A DNA stretch of 64,000 bases from Sphingopyxis panaciterrae (GCF_011762125.1 NZ_JAASQN010000010.1:35004-99003); one strand, 5' to 3'; numbered from the stretch's first letter, positions 35,368 through 44,848 are shown. The notes: generated from the sequence alone by a model not told the origin. Program-made: numbers and translations.

Positions 35368-35381
35368 TGGTATCGATGTCA
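35368..35381. promoter_or_regulatory. LacI-type operator (acyl-sugar regulon) 1
   Basis: TGGTATCGATGTCA lies 17 bases upstream of the ATG at 35399. It fits TGNNATCGATNNCA, shared with sites at 38408, 38474 and 48836. The LacI gene at 36333 is the likely source of the binder. Confidence 0.6.
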
Positions 35382-35398
35382 TCGCGAAAGGATATTCC

Positions 35399-36304
35399 AT
35401 GCTCGATCCCGATATTGCCGCCTTTGCCGGCGAACCTGCCGAAATGCCGCCGCTGACGCCCGGCCTCATCCCGATGCTGCGCGCCAATATGGCGATGATG
35501 GCGGCGGCGATGCCGGGAACCGATATCGATCATGTCGAAGACCTCGACGCCGACGGCGTGCCGGTGCGCCTCTATCGCCCGGCGTCGGATGCACCGCTGC
35601 CGTTGCTCGTCTTTCTCCACGGCGGCGGCTGGATGTTCGGCGATTTGGAGACGCACGACGCGATGACGCGCCACCTCGCCGCGGCGAGCGGCTGCGCGGT
35701 GCTTGGCGTCGGCTACCGGCTGGCGCCCGAGCATAAATATCCGGCGGGGCTCGACGATGCCATGACCGCTTTTGCCTGGGCGCGCCGGTCGGCGGCCGGG
35801 CTTGGCTGCGATCCCGCGCGGATCGCGCTGGGCGGCGAGAGCGCGGGCGGCAACCTGACCGCCGCCGCCACGCTGCGCCTCCGCGACGAAGGCAAGCCGC
35901 AACCCTTGTTCCAGCTGCTGATCCACCCCGCCACCGACCTCGGTTTCTCCCTGCCCGCGTTCACCGAGGTCGCGGCGCCCGGCCTGTCGAAAACCTATCT
36001 CGATGCCTGCCGCGAATTTTACCTCGGCGCCGCCGACGTCGCCGATCCTTTCGTCTCGCCGCTGCGCGCCGGCCGCCACGACGGACTGGCCCCGGCGATC
36101 GTCCTGACCGCGTCGGAAGACCCGCTGCGCGACGATGGCGAATATTATGCCGCCGCGCTGGTTCGCGCCGGGGTCGAAACGCTCGCCCGCCGCCTGCCCG
36201 GCCTGCCGCACGGCTTCCAGTTCCTGCCGATCACGATTCCGGCGGTGGCCGCAGCCAATGATTTGATAGGAGGGCTGGTCCGCCGCTACTTCGCGGCTAC
36301 ATAG
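35399..36304 (+). CDS. Alpha/beta hydrolase, HSL-family esterase (cytoplasmic)
   Basis: A 301-residue hydrolase of the hormone-sensitive-lipase family. The oxyanion motif HGGGW, the nucleophile motif GGESAGGN, the acid region TASEDPLRDD and the late His in LPHGFQ are all present. There is no signal peptide. The start at 35399 follows AAAGGA. These enzymes cleave short- to medium-chain esters. It lies directly before a LacI gene and carries the LacI-type operator, so it belongs to the same regulon as the trehalase operon. I infer that it removes acyl groups from an imported sugar ester; a xenobiotic ester is the alternative. Confidence 0.88.
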   Translation: MLDPDIAAFAGEPAEMPPLTPGLIPMLRANMAMMAAAMPGTDIDHVEDLDADGVPVRLYRPASDAPLPLLVFLHGGGWMFGDLETHDAMTRHLAAASGCAVLGVGYRLAPEHKYPAGLDDAMTAFAWARRSAAGLGCDPARIALGGESAGGNLTAAATLRLRDEGKPQPLFQLLIHPATDLGFSLPAFTEVAAPGLSKTYLDACREFYLGAADVADPFVSPLRAGRHDGLAPAIVLTASEDPLRDDGEYYAAALVRAGVETLARRLPGLPHGFQFLPITIPAVAAANDLIGGLVRRYFAAT

Positions 36305-36324
36305 GGACCGGATTTTCGGGGGAC

Positions 36325-36338
36325 GTTCATCGATGAAC
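36325..36338. promoter_or_regulatory. Palindrome over the LacI start codon
   Basis: GTTCATCGATGAAC is a perfect 14-bp palindrome covering the ATG at 36333. It shares the ATCGAT core of the four regulon sites but has different outer bases, so autoregulation is possible but weaker than the other site calls. Confidence 0.4.
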
Positions 36339-37334
36339 AAGATCGGCAAGGACGAACGGCCGACCATGGAACGGGTCGCGGCGCTGGCCGGCGTGTCGAA
36401 AATCACCGTTTCGCGCGCGCTGCGCGGCAGCGACCTCGTCCGCCCCGAAGTGCGGACGCGCATCGCCGAGATCGCGAATCAGGTCGGTTACCGGATGAAC
36501 GTCGCGGCGCGCAGCCTGCGCACGCGCGAGACGCGGACGATCGCGGTCGTGATCGACCAGATCGACCCCGGCCGCCAGTCGCACACCGACCCGCTGATCC
36601 TCTCGATCATCGGCGGGCTGCTCGAAACGCTGACCCCGGCCGGCTATTCGACCCTGCTCACCACCAACGAACATTTCCTGTCGTCGAGCGCCGTGGGCGC
36701 CGACGGCGCGGTAATGCTGGGGCAAGGCGAAGGCGCCCACCGGGTGACGCAGGTCTCGGCGATGAGCCTGCCGATCGTCGCCTGGGGCGAACCCGTGCCC
36801 GGCGTCAGCGTGAAAGTCGTCGGCAGCGACAACCGGATGGGCGGCAAGCTGGCCGCCGGACATCTCGTCGCGCGCGGCGCCGCGCGGCTGCTGTTCCTCG
36901 GCGATGTCCAGCATCCCGAAATCGCGGCGCGCCTGGAAGGATTTCGCGAAGCGCTGGCATCGAGCGAAGCGCGACTGGTCGACGTGCTGCCCTGTCCGTT
37001 CACCGCCGAAGGCGGCGCCGCGGCGGTCGGCGGCGCGATCGACGCCGGGATGGCGTTCGACGCGATCTTTGCCGCAAGCGACTCGATCGCCGCGGGCGCC
37101 TGCGACGCGCTGTCGAACCGCGGCATATCGGTGCCGGACGAGATCGCGATCGTCGGCTTCGACGACGCGCCGGTCGCCAGCGTCCACCGCCCGTCGATCA
37201 GTTCGATCCGGCAGGACGGCGCCGAAGCCGGCCGCGCGCTCGGGCAGGCCGTCATCGACCTCATCGAAAAGCGCGCGGTCCCCGCCGCGCACGCCCTCCC
37301 CGTCGAACTCGTACCGCGCGAAACGAGTCGTTAG
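36333..37334 (+). CDS. LacI-family regulator of the acyl-sugar regulon
   Basis: A 333-residue LacI/GalR regulator. The DNA-binding head is TMERVAALAGVSKITVSRAL and the hinge NQVGYRMNVAARSLR. The ligand domain contains VVIDQIDPGRQ, FAASDSIAAGACDALSNRG and AIVGFDDAPVASVHRP. It sits downstream of an esterase gene carrying an operator and ends convergent to a second esterase, with a strong hairpin between them. Four TGNNATCGATNNCA sites in this section lie before the esterase, receptor/trehalase and MFS operons, which makes it the probable repressor of all four. The inducer may be trehalose or an acylated form; that is inferred. Confidence 0.92.
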   Translation: MNKIGKDERPTMERVAALAGVSKITVSRALRGSDLVRPEVRTRIAEIANQVGYRMNVAARSLRTRETRTIAVVIDQIDPGRQSHTDPLILSIIGGLLETLTPAGYSTLLTTNEHFLSSSAVGADGAVMLGQGEGAHRVTQVSAMSLPIVAWGEPVPGVSVKVVGSDNRMGGKLAAGHLVARGAARLLFLGDVQHPEIAARLEGFREALASSEARLVDVLPCPFTAEGGAAAVGGAIDAGMAFDAIFAASDSIAAGACDALSNRGISVPDEIAIVGFDDAPVASVHRPSISSIRQDGAEAGRALGQAVIDLIEKRAVPAAHALPVELVPRETSR

Positions 37335-37366
37335 ACGGACCCCATTAAATCCTATCCGAAAATCCT

Positions 37367-37402
37367 CTTCCGTCATTCCCGCGCAGGCGGGAATGACGGA
37401 AG
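37367..37402. terminator. Terminator hairpin between convergent genes
   Basis: CTTCCGTCATTCCCGC (37367-37382) pairs perfectly with GCGGGAATGACGGAAG (37387-37402) over the loop GCAG. It stands between the convergent LacI and esterase genes. The 16-bp stem suggests a bidirectional terminator or a repeat element acting as one. Confidence 0.72.
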
Positions 37403-37464
37403 ATTATGGGTCCTGACCTGGTTGTGATTCCGCAGACGCGGAAGGATCGGTAACGCGCTTCGCT

Positions 37465-38394
37465 TCAGCCCAGATGTTCGCGGAAAAATGCCGCGATGAT
37501 CGCATAGGTTTCGACCGATTCGGGCAGGCCGACGTCCATATGATGCGCGTGCCAGAGCCCGTCGAAGAGGACGAAGCGCGCATCGACGCCTCCCGCGAGC
37601 AGGCGCCGGTGCATCACCGAAACCGCGCTCGCTGCGAAATCGCGCGTTGCCGAGATGAGCAGGCTCGGCGGGAATTTCGCCAGCCATTCAGGGTGCCCCG
37701 CGGACAGGACGAGCGGATCGTCAAGGTCGGCGCCTGCAAAATAGGGAAGCCCGGCGATGCGCGGCGTTGCGGCGGCACCGGCGCGCGGGTCGAAGAGCCG
37801 CTGCGCCAGCGCCGCGTCGCCCGCGAAGTCGAGCGGGGCGCCGTGGAATATCCCGATCGCCGCCGGCCCGGGCAGGCCGTCATGCAGGATGCGCACCACC
37901 GCCTGCGTCGTCAGTACCGCACCGGCCGAGCAGCCGTAGATGCCGATCTGTCCGGGATCGGCCTCTGCGAGCAGGGCGCGATAGACCGCGACGATGTCGT
38001 CGACCGCGGCGGGATAGACATGTTCGGGCGCCAGCCGATAATCGACCGCGATCACGCGCAGGCCCGAAACCGCCGCGACGGGCACCGCCTCGAGCAGCGC
38101 CCCCGGCCCTTCGCCCCACATGAAGCCGCCGCCATGGAGACATAACAGCACCGGCGACGGTCCGGCGCCGCCGGCCGGGGCGACGTCGTAGACCTTCACC
38201 CCGGCGATCTCGCGCTCGGCGATATCCACCGCATAGCGGGCTTCCGCCTTGTCGAGCAGGCGCTGGTTATAGGCGGCGAAAAAGCGCCGCGCCGCCGCCA
38301 GGTCGGCGGGTGCGGCGGACTCAGCCAGATAGGCGGTGAACCGGGCCTTTGCTTCGTCGCTGACCCACGGGCCAAATTGCTCGGCATCCTTCAT
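37465..38394 (-). CDS. Alpha/beta hydrolase, HSL-family esterase
   Basis: A 309-residue esterase of the hormone-sensitive-lipase family. HGGGF forms the oxyanion hole, the nucleophile lies in IYGCSAGAV, and the C-terminal acid and His lie in ISATRDFA and GLWHAHHM. No signal peptide is seen. ATG 38394 follows GGAGAAGG. The gene is divergent from the TonB receptor gene, and the 150-base gap holds two operator-type sites (38408 and 38474), so the two are probably induced together. A role in deacylating the imported substrate is inferred. Confidence 0.87.
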   Translation of the reverse strand: MKDAEQFGPWVSDEAKARFTAYLAESAAPADLAAARRFFAAYNQRLLDKAEARYAVDIAEREIAGVKVYDVAPAGGAGPSPVLLCLHGGGFMWGEGPGALLEAVPVAAVSGLRVIAVDYRLAPEHVYPAAVDDIVAVYRALLAEADPGQIGIYGCSAGAVLTTQAVVRILHDGLPGPAAIGIFHGAPLDFAGDAALAQRLFDPRAGAAATPRIAGLPYFAGADLDDPLVLSAGHPEWLAKFPPSLLISATRDFAASAVSVMHRRLLAGGVDARFVLFDGLWHAHHMDVGLPESVETYAIIAAFFREHLG

Positions 38395-38407
38395 CACGCC
38401 TTCTCCC

Positions 38408-38421
38408 TGTTATCGATAGCA
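38408..38421. promoter_or_regulatory. LacI-type operator (acyl-sugar regulon) 2
   Basis: TGTTATCGATAGCA lies 14 bases upstream of the esterase start at 38394 and matches TGNNATCGATNNCA. It lies close enough to the start to block early transcription. Confidence 0.62.
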
Positions 38422-38473
38422 GTGGTTCGCAACGTTCGTTGATAGCCCCTATGGTTTCCGGCGCAACAACTAT

Positions 38474-38487
38474 TGACATCGATAACA
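38474..38487. promoter_or_regulatory. LacI-type operator (acyl-sugar regulon) 3
   Basis: TGACATCGATAACA precedes the TonB receptor gene by about 60 bases. It overlaps a -35-like TTGACA at 38473-38478. It is the reverse complement of the 48836 site, base for base. Confidence 0.68.
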
Positions 38488-38545
38488 TTTTGCCGCAACC
38501 GCTGGCTCGACCGGATGAATCCGGCTATCCTTTGGGAGGGAAGAG

Positions 38546-40849
38546 ATGATTTCGATGCGTTCCGCCTTTCTTGTGGCCCTCGCCAGCGGCGCCAGCCTGC
38601 TGCCCGCCGCCGCCTTCGCGCAGGCCGACGCGTCGCCGCCGGGCGAAACCGCGGTCAGCGACGACAGCGGCCTCGGTGATATTATCGTCACCGCCCGCCG
38701 CCGCGAAGAGAATCTGCAAAGCGTGCCGATCGCGGTCACCGCCTTCACCGACGAAGCGCTCGAGCAAAAGGGGATTAGCGACCGCACCTCGCTCGCCGAC
38801 AACACCCCCTCGCTGTTCACGATCAGCGGCGGCTATCCGCGCGAATTCGCCTATTTCGCGCTGCGCGGCCAGGGACCGGCGTTCGGCTCGACCCCGGGCG
38901 TGGTCAATTATTTCGCCGAAGTGCCGAACAGCGTCAACGTCGATGGCCGCGTCGGCACCTATTTCGACATGGCCAATATCCAGGTGCTGGCGGGGCCGCA
39001 GGGCACCTTGTTCGGCAAGAATGCGACCGGCGGCAATATCCTGTTCGAACCGGTCAAGCCGAAGGACGAGTTCGAAGGCTATGTCCGCGTCCAGCTCGGC
39101 AATTATGACGACCGCCGGATCGAGGGCGCGCTCAACACCCCGATCGTTCCCGGCCGCGTGATGCTGCGCATCGCCGGCGAGGTCGGCCGCCGCGACGGCT
39201 ATACGAAGGACGTCGGCCCCTTCTTCGCGGGCAAGGATTATGACAATCTCGCCTATGAAAGCTTCCGCTTCGGCCTGACCGTGCGGCCGACCGACAACAT
39301 CGAACTCTATACGATGGTCCGCTATTATCATTCGGAAAACAACGGCGGCGGCACCGTGCTCGGCGCCTATAATCCCGCGGCGGGCTTCGACGCCACGGCG
39401 CTGGGGCTGGGGTTCCTGCCCGTGGCGGCCTTCTATCCCGGCGTGCTGACCGCGGTCGCCGAACAGCAGGCGCGCGGCCCGCGCCGCGTATCCTACGACC
39501 TCGACCAGTTTTCGGAGACGAAATATTGGCAGGTGATCAACCAGGCCTCGGTGCAGCTCAGCGACAATATCAAGCTGCGCAATATCATCAGCTATTCGGA
39601 GCTGCGCACGATCTACGGCTATGACTATGACGCCATGCCGTTCCCGATCGCGGGCCAGCGCGGGCGCATTCCGACCGTCGCCCCCAATTTCTTCACCGAG
39701 GAACTGCAGCTTCAGGGCACCCTGTTCGACGATGCGGTCGATTTCTCGGTCGGCGGCTATCTCGACCGGCAGAGCTGGTCCGACCCGGCGGGGATCGAGG
39801 AATATACCTTCTTCCCGATCGGCACCCTGCTCCCGACGATTTCGGGCTTTTTCACCCAGACGAACAAGAGCGAAGCGGTGTTCGGGCAGGCGACGGTCGA
39901 TCTTGGCAAGCTGTCGGGCGCGCTCGCCGGGCTCAGCGTGACCGGCGGGCTGCGCTATACCTGGGAGCATAGCTTCACCGCGCAGACGATCGGCGGCCCG
40001 CCGACGGTCTCGGGTTCGGTCGACAGCGATTATCCAAGCTACACCGCGACGCTCGACTATGATGTGACGCCCGGCGTCCACGTCTATGTCACCGCGCGCG
40101 ACGCGTACAAGTCCGGCGGCGTGAACGGGCCGGTGCCGGTCGATTCGGAATTCCGCACCTACAAGCCCGAACGGCTTTCCGACATCGAGGTCGGGCTGAA
40201 GTCGCAATTCTCGCTCGGCAATGTCGATGTCCGCGCCAATATCGCCGCCTATCGCGGTATCTACGACAATATCCAGCGCACGACGGCGGAGGTGGTCGAA
40301 ACGCCCGGCGGCACGATACCGCTCAACGTCACGCGCAGCGCGGCGAAGGGAAAGATCCAGGGCGTCGAGCTCAATCTGGCGGTCGTGCCGGTGCGCGGGC
40401 TGACGCTGAACGGCAGCTATTCCTATATCGATGCGCGCTACACCGAGGTCGCCGATGCAAGCGCGGGCGCGATCCTCGACGGCGCACCCTTCCCCTATAC
40501 GCCGAAGCACAAGATTTCGGTCGGCGGCTCGTACGAAACCTCGCTCGGCAGCGCCGGCGACATCGTGCTCGCGGTCAACTATGCCCGCCAGAGCAAGGTT
40601 TCGACCGCACAGACCAACGCCTCCTTCTACAACTTCCTGCCCGCCTATGGCCTGCTCAACGCCAGCATCGAGCTGAAGGATATCGGCGGGCGCCCGATCG
40701 ACCTCAGCCTGTTTGCGAACAATATTACCAACGAGGCGAAGCCGGTCGGCGTGCTCGACCAATATGCGCAATCGTCGGGCATGGTCGGGCTGACCTATAC
40801 CGAGCCGCGGATGTACGGCGTGCGGATCGGCTATCGTTTCGGACGCTGA
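38546..40849 (+). CDS. TonB-dependent outer-membrane receptor
   Basis: A 767-residue TonB-dependent receptor. It has a signal peptide (FLVALASGASLLPAAAFAQA), a TonB-box-like DIIVTARRREENLQ, a plug (IQVLAGPQGTLFGKNATGGN) and a barrel ending GVRIGYRFGR. The start follows GGGAGGGAAGAG. Five genes on the same strand follow with gaps of 4 to 68 bases or overlaps: esterase, trehalase and two acyl-CoA synthetases. The receptor would bring the large or lipophilic substrate into the periplasm. Given the enzymes downstream, an acylated trehalose is the inferred ligand. The LacI-type operator lies in its promoter. Confidence 0.92.
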   Translation: MISMRSAFLVALASGASLLPAAAFAQADASPPGETAVSDDSGLGDIIVTARRREENLQSVPIAVTAFTDEALEQKGISDRTSLADNTPSLFTISGGYPREFAYFALRGQGPAFGSTPGVVNYFAEVPNSVNVDGRVGTYFDMANIQVLAGPQGTLFGKNATGGNILFEPVKPKDEFEGYVRVQLGNYDDRRIEGALNTPIVPGRVMLRIAGEVGRRDGYTKDVGPFFAGKDYDNLAYESFRFGLTVRPTDNIELYTMVRYYHSENNGGGTVLGAYNPAAGFDATALGLGFLPVAAFYPGVLTAVAEQQARGPRRVSYDLDQFSETKYWQVINQASVQLSDNIKLRNIISYSELRTIYGYDYDAMPFPIAGQRGRIPTVAPNFFTEELQLQGTLFDDAVDFSVGGYLDRQSWSDPAGIEEYTFFPIGTLLPTISGFFTQTNKSEAVFGQATVDLGKLSGALAGLSVTGGLRYTWEHSFTAQTIGGPPTVSGSVDSDYPSYTATLDYDVTPGVHVYVTARDAYKSGGVNGPVPVDSEFRTYKPERLSDIEVGLKSQFSLGNVDVRANIAAYRGIYDNIQRTTAEVVETPGGTIPLNVTRSAAKGKIQGVELNLAVVPVRGLTLNGSYSYIDARYTEVADASAGAILDGAPFPYTPKHKISVGGSYETSLGSAGDIVLAVNYARQSKVSTAQTNASFYNFLPAYGLLNASIELKDIGGRPIDLSLFANNITNEAKPVGVLDQYAQSSGMVGLTYTEPRMYGVRIGYRFGR

Positions 40850-40853
40850 ACCG

Positions 40854-41813
40854 ATGGGTGACCGCTCCAAACAACAGCCGCCCCTGGCCCCGACGGTCAG
40901 TGCCGAGGCGCGCGCGGTCATGACGCCGCTGATCGCCAGCGGATCGGCGCCCGAAATGACCGCGACGCTGATGCGCAATGCGATCACGCGCAAGGCGGTG
41001 CGCGCGGCGGCGGCCAATCATCTGAAGCCGCTGAACAAGAGCCGCGCGAAACGCTTCGACGTCGAAGTGAGCAAGGGCAGCGTGGCGGGGGTACCGGTCA
41101 AGTTCGTCCGCCGCCGGGGCAGCGATGCCGAATCGGACCAGCGGCTGCTGATCAACTTCCACGGCGGCGGCTTCATGGTCGATTCGGGATCGGAGACCGA
41201 GACGATTCCGATCGCCGGGCTGACCGCGATTCCCGTCGTCACGGTGATGTACCGGATGGCGCCCGAACATCCTTTCCCCGCGGCGGTCGACGACGCGCTG
41301 GCGGTCTATCGCGACGCGCTGGCGCAGCGGCCGGCGGCCGCGATCGGGCTTTACGGCACCTCGGCCGGCGCCATATTGACGATCCAGCTATTGGCGCGGA
41401 TCAAGGCCGAAGGGCTGCCGATGCCGGCGGCGGCGGGCGTCTTTTCGGGGTCGGCCGACCTGGCGCTGGTCAGCGACTGCGAAGCCTTTCTGCCGTCGAT
41501 CATGGGCTCGCGGACGGGGCCCGAGGTGCTGGCGGATTATAGCGCCGGCACCGGGCGGACCGATCCGTTGCTGTCGCCCATCTATGGCGATCTGTCGGGC
41601 CTGCCGCCCACATTGTTGATGGCGAGCACGCGCGACCAGTTGCTCAGCCAGACGGTGCGGCTCCATCTCGCGCTGCGCAAGGCCGGGGTCGATGCCGACC
41701 TGATGGTCTATGAAGGCATGCTGCACGCCTTCTGGGCCTATATGGAATGCCCCGAAACCGACGATGCGCTGGCGGCGCAGGCGGCGTTTTTCAGCCGTCA
41801 TCTGGCGCGCTGA
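40854..41813 (+). CDS. Alpha/beta hydrolase, HSL-family esterase
   Basis: A 319-residue esterase of the hormone-sensitive-lipase family. HGGGF, the nucleophile motif LYGTSAGA, the acid in MASTRDQLL and the His in GMLHAFWAY are visible. It has no signal peptide and begins five bases after the receptor stop. Its stop overlaps the trehalase ATG (TGATG), so the two are translationally coupled. It is clearly related to the periplasmic esterase at 46539-47549: both share the DSGS-ETIPIA, SGSADL and HAFWAYM blocks. Esterase plus trehalase in one coupled pair suggests deacylation followed by cleavage of a disaccharide. Confidence 0.88.
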   Translation: MGDRSKQQPPLAPTVSAEARAVMTPLIASGSAPEMTATLMRNAITRKAVRAAAANHLKPLNKSRAKRFDVEVSKGSVAGVPVKFVRRRGSDAESDQRLLINFHGGGFMVDSGSETETIPIAGLTAIPVVTVMYRMAPEHPFPAAVDDALAVYRDALAQRPAAAIGLYGTSAGAILTIQLLARIKAEGLPMPAAAGVFSGSADLALVSDCEAFLPSIMGSRTGPEVLADYSAGTGRTDPLLSPIYGDLSGLPPTLLMASTRDQLLSQTVRLHLALRKAGVDADLMVYEGMLHAFWAYMECPETDDALAAQAAFFSRHLAR

Positions 41814-43297
41814 TGCGACCCGATTCCAGCCCCGCCGACCTGTTCGGACCCCTCCTCGCCAAGGTGCAGGAGCGCGCGATCCTGCCCGACGGCAAGACCT
41901 TCGTCGATGCGCTGCCCAAACGGCCGGTCGCCGACATCATGCACGACTTCGCGCGGCTTGCCGCGGGCGACGAGGCATTGCGCGCCTTCATCGCCGCCAA
42001 TTTCGACCTGCCGGCCGCCGGGCAGGGCGCCCGCCCGGCGGTGCTGCCGCTGCGCGCGCATATCCGCGCCCTGTGGAAGGACCTCGCCCGCGCGCCGAAG
42101 GAAGCCGCGAGCGGATCGGCGCTGCCGGTGCAGCACCGGCATGTCGTGCCGGGCGGACGCTTTCGCGAAATCTATTATTGGGACAGCTTCTTCACGATGC
42201 TGGGGCTCGTCCGCGACGGCGAGCTCGAACTCGCCAACGGCATCGTCGATGCGATGACCGACCTCATCGAAACGCACGGCCATATCCCGAACGGCACCCG
42301 CACCTATTATCTCGGCCGGTCGCAACCGCCGCTGTTCCATATGATGGTCGAACTGCTGGATGACGGACGCCGCGACGTCGCGGCACGCCGGCTGTCGGCG
42401 ATGAAGCGCGAACATGCGTGGTGGATGGCGGGGGCCGAAACGCTCGCGCCGGGCAGCCATGGCGCGCGGGTCGCGCGGCTGGCCGACGGCCATCTGCTCA
42501 ACCGCTATTGGGACCCGCGCGACACGCCGCGCGACGAAAGCTGGCGCGAGGATGTCGCGACGGCCGCCGAAAGCGGCCGCGCCGCCGCAGACGTCTATCG
42601 CGACCTGCGCGCCGGAGCCGAAAGCGGCTGGGACTTCTCCTCGCGCTGGCTCGATGGCGACGCGCTGCCGTCGATCCGCACGACCGCGATCGCCCCGGTC
42701 GATCTCAACGCCTTCCTGTTCGGGCTGGAAATGGCGATCGCCGCGCGCGGCGATGGTGAGGCGGCGCATTATGCGCGCCTGGCCGATGACCGGCGCGACG
42801 CGATGAACCGCCATCTCTGGCATGCCGGCGGCGGCTATTTCGCCGACTATGATATCGAACGCGGCCAGCTCCGTACCCCGCTGACCGCCGCTGCGCTGGC
42901 CCCTTTGCTCGTCGGCGTTGCGACGCAGGACCAGGCCGACAGCAGCGCGGCCGCGGTATCGTCGCAGCTTCTCGCGCGCGGCGGGCTGAACACGACCTTG
43001 GCCGAGACCGGCCAGCAATGGGACCGGCCGAACGGCTGGGCGCCGCTGCAGTGGATCGCGGCGGCGGGCCTGCAACGCTATGGCCATGACAGGCTCGCGC
43101 GCGAGATCGCCCGGCGCTGGGTCGATACGGTGGGGACGACCTTTGCCCGCACCGGGCTGCTGTTCGAAAAATATGATGTCGAGCGGGCGGTCGTCGGCGG
43201 CGGCGGCGAATATGAAACGCAGACCGGGTTTGGCTGGACAAATGGCGTGACTGCCGATTTTATCGACAGTTACGATCTTTCGCCTTTTGTGGAGTAG
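41813..43297 (+). CDS. treF: Trehalase, GH37
   Basis: Alpha,alpha-trehalase of glycoside hydrolase family 37, 494 residues, splitting trehalose into two glucose molecules. Both family signatures are present: PGGRFREIYYWDSFFTMLGL and QWDRPNGWAPLQ. The catalytic acid is expected at the Asp of SGWDFSSRW and the base at the Glu of GGGGEYETQTGFGW. The N-terminus (MRPDSSPADLFGPLLAKVQE) shows no signal peptide, so the enzyme is cytoplasmic, like TreF rather than periplasmic TreA. It is coupled to the upstream esterase and followed five bases later by an acyl-CoA synthetase gene. This context is unusual for a trehalase and points to acylated trehalose as the substrate source. Confidence 0.93.
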   Translation: MRPDSSPADLFGPLLAKVQERAILPDGKTFVDALPKRPVADIMHDFARLAAGDEALRAFIAANFDLPAAGQGARPAVLPLRAHIRALWKDLARAPKEAASGSALPVQHRHVVPGGRFREIYYWDSFFTMLGLVRDGELELANGIVDAMTDLIETHGHIPNGTRTYYLGRSQPPLFHMMVELLDDGRRDVAARRLSAMKREHAWWMAGAETLAPGSHGARVARLADGHLLNRYWDPRDTPRDESWREDVATAAESGRAAADVYRDLRAGAESGWDFSSRWLDGDALPSIRTTAIAPVDLNAFLFGLEMAIAARGDGEAAHYARLADDRRDAMNRHLWHAGGGYFADYDIERGQLRTPLTAAALAPLLVGVATQDQADSSAAAVSSQLLARGGLNTTLAETGQQWDRPNGWAPLQWIAAAGLQRYGHDRLAREIARRWVDTVGTTFARTGLLFEKYDVERAVVGGGGEYETQTGFGWTNGVTADFIDSYDLSPFVE

Positions 43298-43301
43298 CCC
43301 G

Positions 43302-44780
43302 ATGTCCGACCCGAGTTTCGACCAGATATTGTCGGCGCACGGAAGCGGACCGCAGGCCGGTGAAACCGCGATCACCTATCCGGGCGAGCGGCTGAGCTGG
43401 GCCGAACTCGACGCCCGCGCCGCGGCGCGGGCGCGGCGGCTGGTGTCGCTCGGTGTCAAGCCCGACGATTTCGTCGCCATCTCGCTGCCCAACGGGATCG
43501 ACCATCATATCGCCAGCTTCGCGGCGTGGCGCGCAGGGGCGACGCCGTGCATTCTGCCGACCAAGCTGCCCGGCCACGAACTGGCGCAGATCGTCGAACT
43601 CGCCGCCCCCGCCGTCCTGATCCGCGGCGGCGACGGCCCCGAAGGCGTGCCGCGACTGGCGCCCGATGACGATGATGACAGCGACGCCGCGCTGCCGCCC
43701 GGCCTCGCCGCCGCGCATTGGAAAGCGGTCACCAGCGGCGGGTCGACCGGCCGCCCCAAGCTGATCGTCGACCATGCCCCGGCGCGCTTCGGCGAACGGC
43801 TCGACGGCCTGATCCATCTCGTCCGCATGCCGCGCGGCGGCGCCATCCTCAACCCGGGGCCGCTCTATCACAACGCCCCCTTCTTCTTCACCAGCCTCGC
43901 GCTGCTCGCCGGGTCGCGCGTGATCGGGATGAGCCGCTTCGACCCCGAAGAGGCGCTGCGCCTGATCGAGCAGGAGCGCGTCGAATGGGTGTGCATGGTG
44001 CCGACGATGATGCAGCGCATCTGGAGCCTGCCCGCGGAGGTGCGGACGCGCTACGACCTCTCCTCCCTGCAATGCGTCTGCCATATGGCGGCGGCGTGCC
44101 CGCCGTGGCTCAAGCGCGCCTGGATCGACTGGCTCGGACCCCAGCGCATCCTCGAAGTCTATGCCGGTACCGAGGGCGCCGCGCTGATCATCACCGGCGA
44201 GGAATGGCTCGCCAAGCCCGGCTCGGTCGGCAAGGCGCCGCCCGACGTCGTCACCATCATCGACGAGCACGGCCTGCCCTGCCCGCCCGGCGAGATCGGC
44301 GAGATTTATTTCGGCGGCGATGCCTCGACGCGCTTCCATTATGTCGGCGCCGAGGCAAAGCTCGACGGCGAACAACGGCTGTCGCTCGGCGACCTCGGCT
44401 ATGTCGATGCCGACGGCTATCTCTTCCTCTCCGACCGGCGCAGCGACATGATCATCCGCGGCGGCGCGAACATCTATGCCGCCGAGGTCGAGGCGGCGCT
44501 GAGCGAACATCCCGAGGTGGCCGACGCGGTGGTCGTCGGACTGCCGTGCGACGACCTTGGCCAGCGGGTGCACGCGATTATCGAGGGCGGCGAAGCGCTG
44601 TCGATCGACGCGGTCGGCGCGTTCGTCGGCACCCGGCTCGCCAAATATAAATGCCCCGAAAGCTATGAGGTCACCGCCGGGCCGCTGCGCAGCGACGCCG
44701 GCAAGGTGCGCCGCGCCGCGCTGCGCGATGAGCGGCTGCAATGGCTGCAGGATGGCAAGCCCTTCCGGCGGACCCGCTGA
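43302..44780 (+). CDS. AMP-dependent acyl-CoA synthetase
   Basis: A 492-residue member of the adenylate-forming family, which activates a carboxylic acid with ATP and CoA. The ATP loop reads VTSGGSTGRPK. The later motifs YAGTEGA, GDLGYVDADGYLFLSDRRSD and the C-terminal catalytic Lys in GKVRR are present. The start at 43302 follows GGAG. The style recalls bile-acid or medium-chain acyl-CoA ligases, but the acid cannot be named. Within the esterase/trehalase operon it would activate the acyl groups released by the esterases for beta-oxidation. Confidence 0.88.
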   Translation: MSDPSFDQILSAHGSGPQAGETAITYPGERLSWAELDARAAARARRLVSLGVKPDDFVAISLPNGIDHHIASFAAWRAGATPCILPTKLPGHELAQIVELAAPAVLIRGGDGPEGVPRLAPDDDDDSDAALPPGLAAAHWKAVTSGGSTGRPKLIVDHAPARFGERLDGLIHLVRMPRGGAILNPGPLYHNAPFFFTSLALLAGSRVIGMSRFDPEEALRLIEQERVEWVCMVPTMMQRIWSLPAEVRTRYDLSSLQCVCHMAAACPPWLKRAWIDWLGPQRILEVYAGTEGAALIITGEEWLAKPGSVGKAPPDVVTIIDEHGLPCPPGEIGEIYFGGDASTRFHYVGAEAKLDGEQRLSLGDLGYVDADGYLFLSDRRSDMIIRGGANIYAAEVEAALSEHPEVADAVVVGLPCDDLGQRVHAIIEGGEALSIDAVGAFVGTRLAKYKCPESYEVTAGPLRSDAGKVRRAALRDERLQWLQDGKPFRRTR

Positions 44781-44848
44781 CAGCCATCCTCACGGGTGGC
44801 ATGATGCAAAGACAAGAACGCGGCGCCGGTGCCGCGAAAGGAGAGACG

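Noticed and set aside
34088..36463. A 791-codon antisense frame over tetR, MFS and esterase genes
   Set aside because: It spans three clear genes on the other strand and its product is charged low-complexity sequence.
38525..41017. An 830-codon open frame antisense to the second TonB receptor
   Set aside because: The sense frame has a full receptor with signal peptide, plug and barrel; the antisense product has no recognisable domain.
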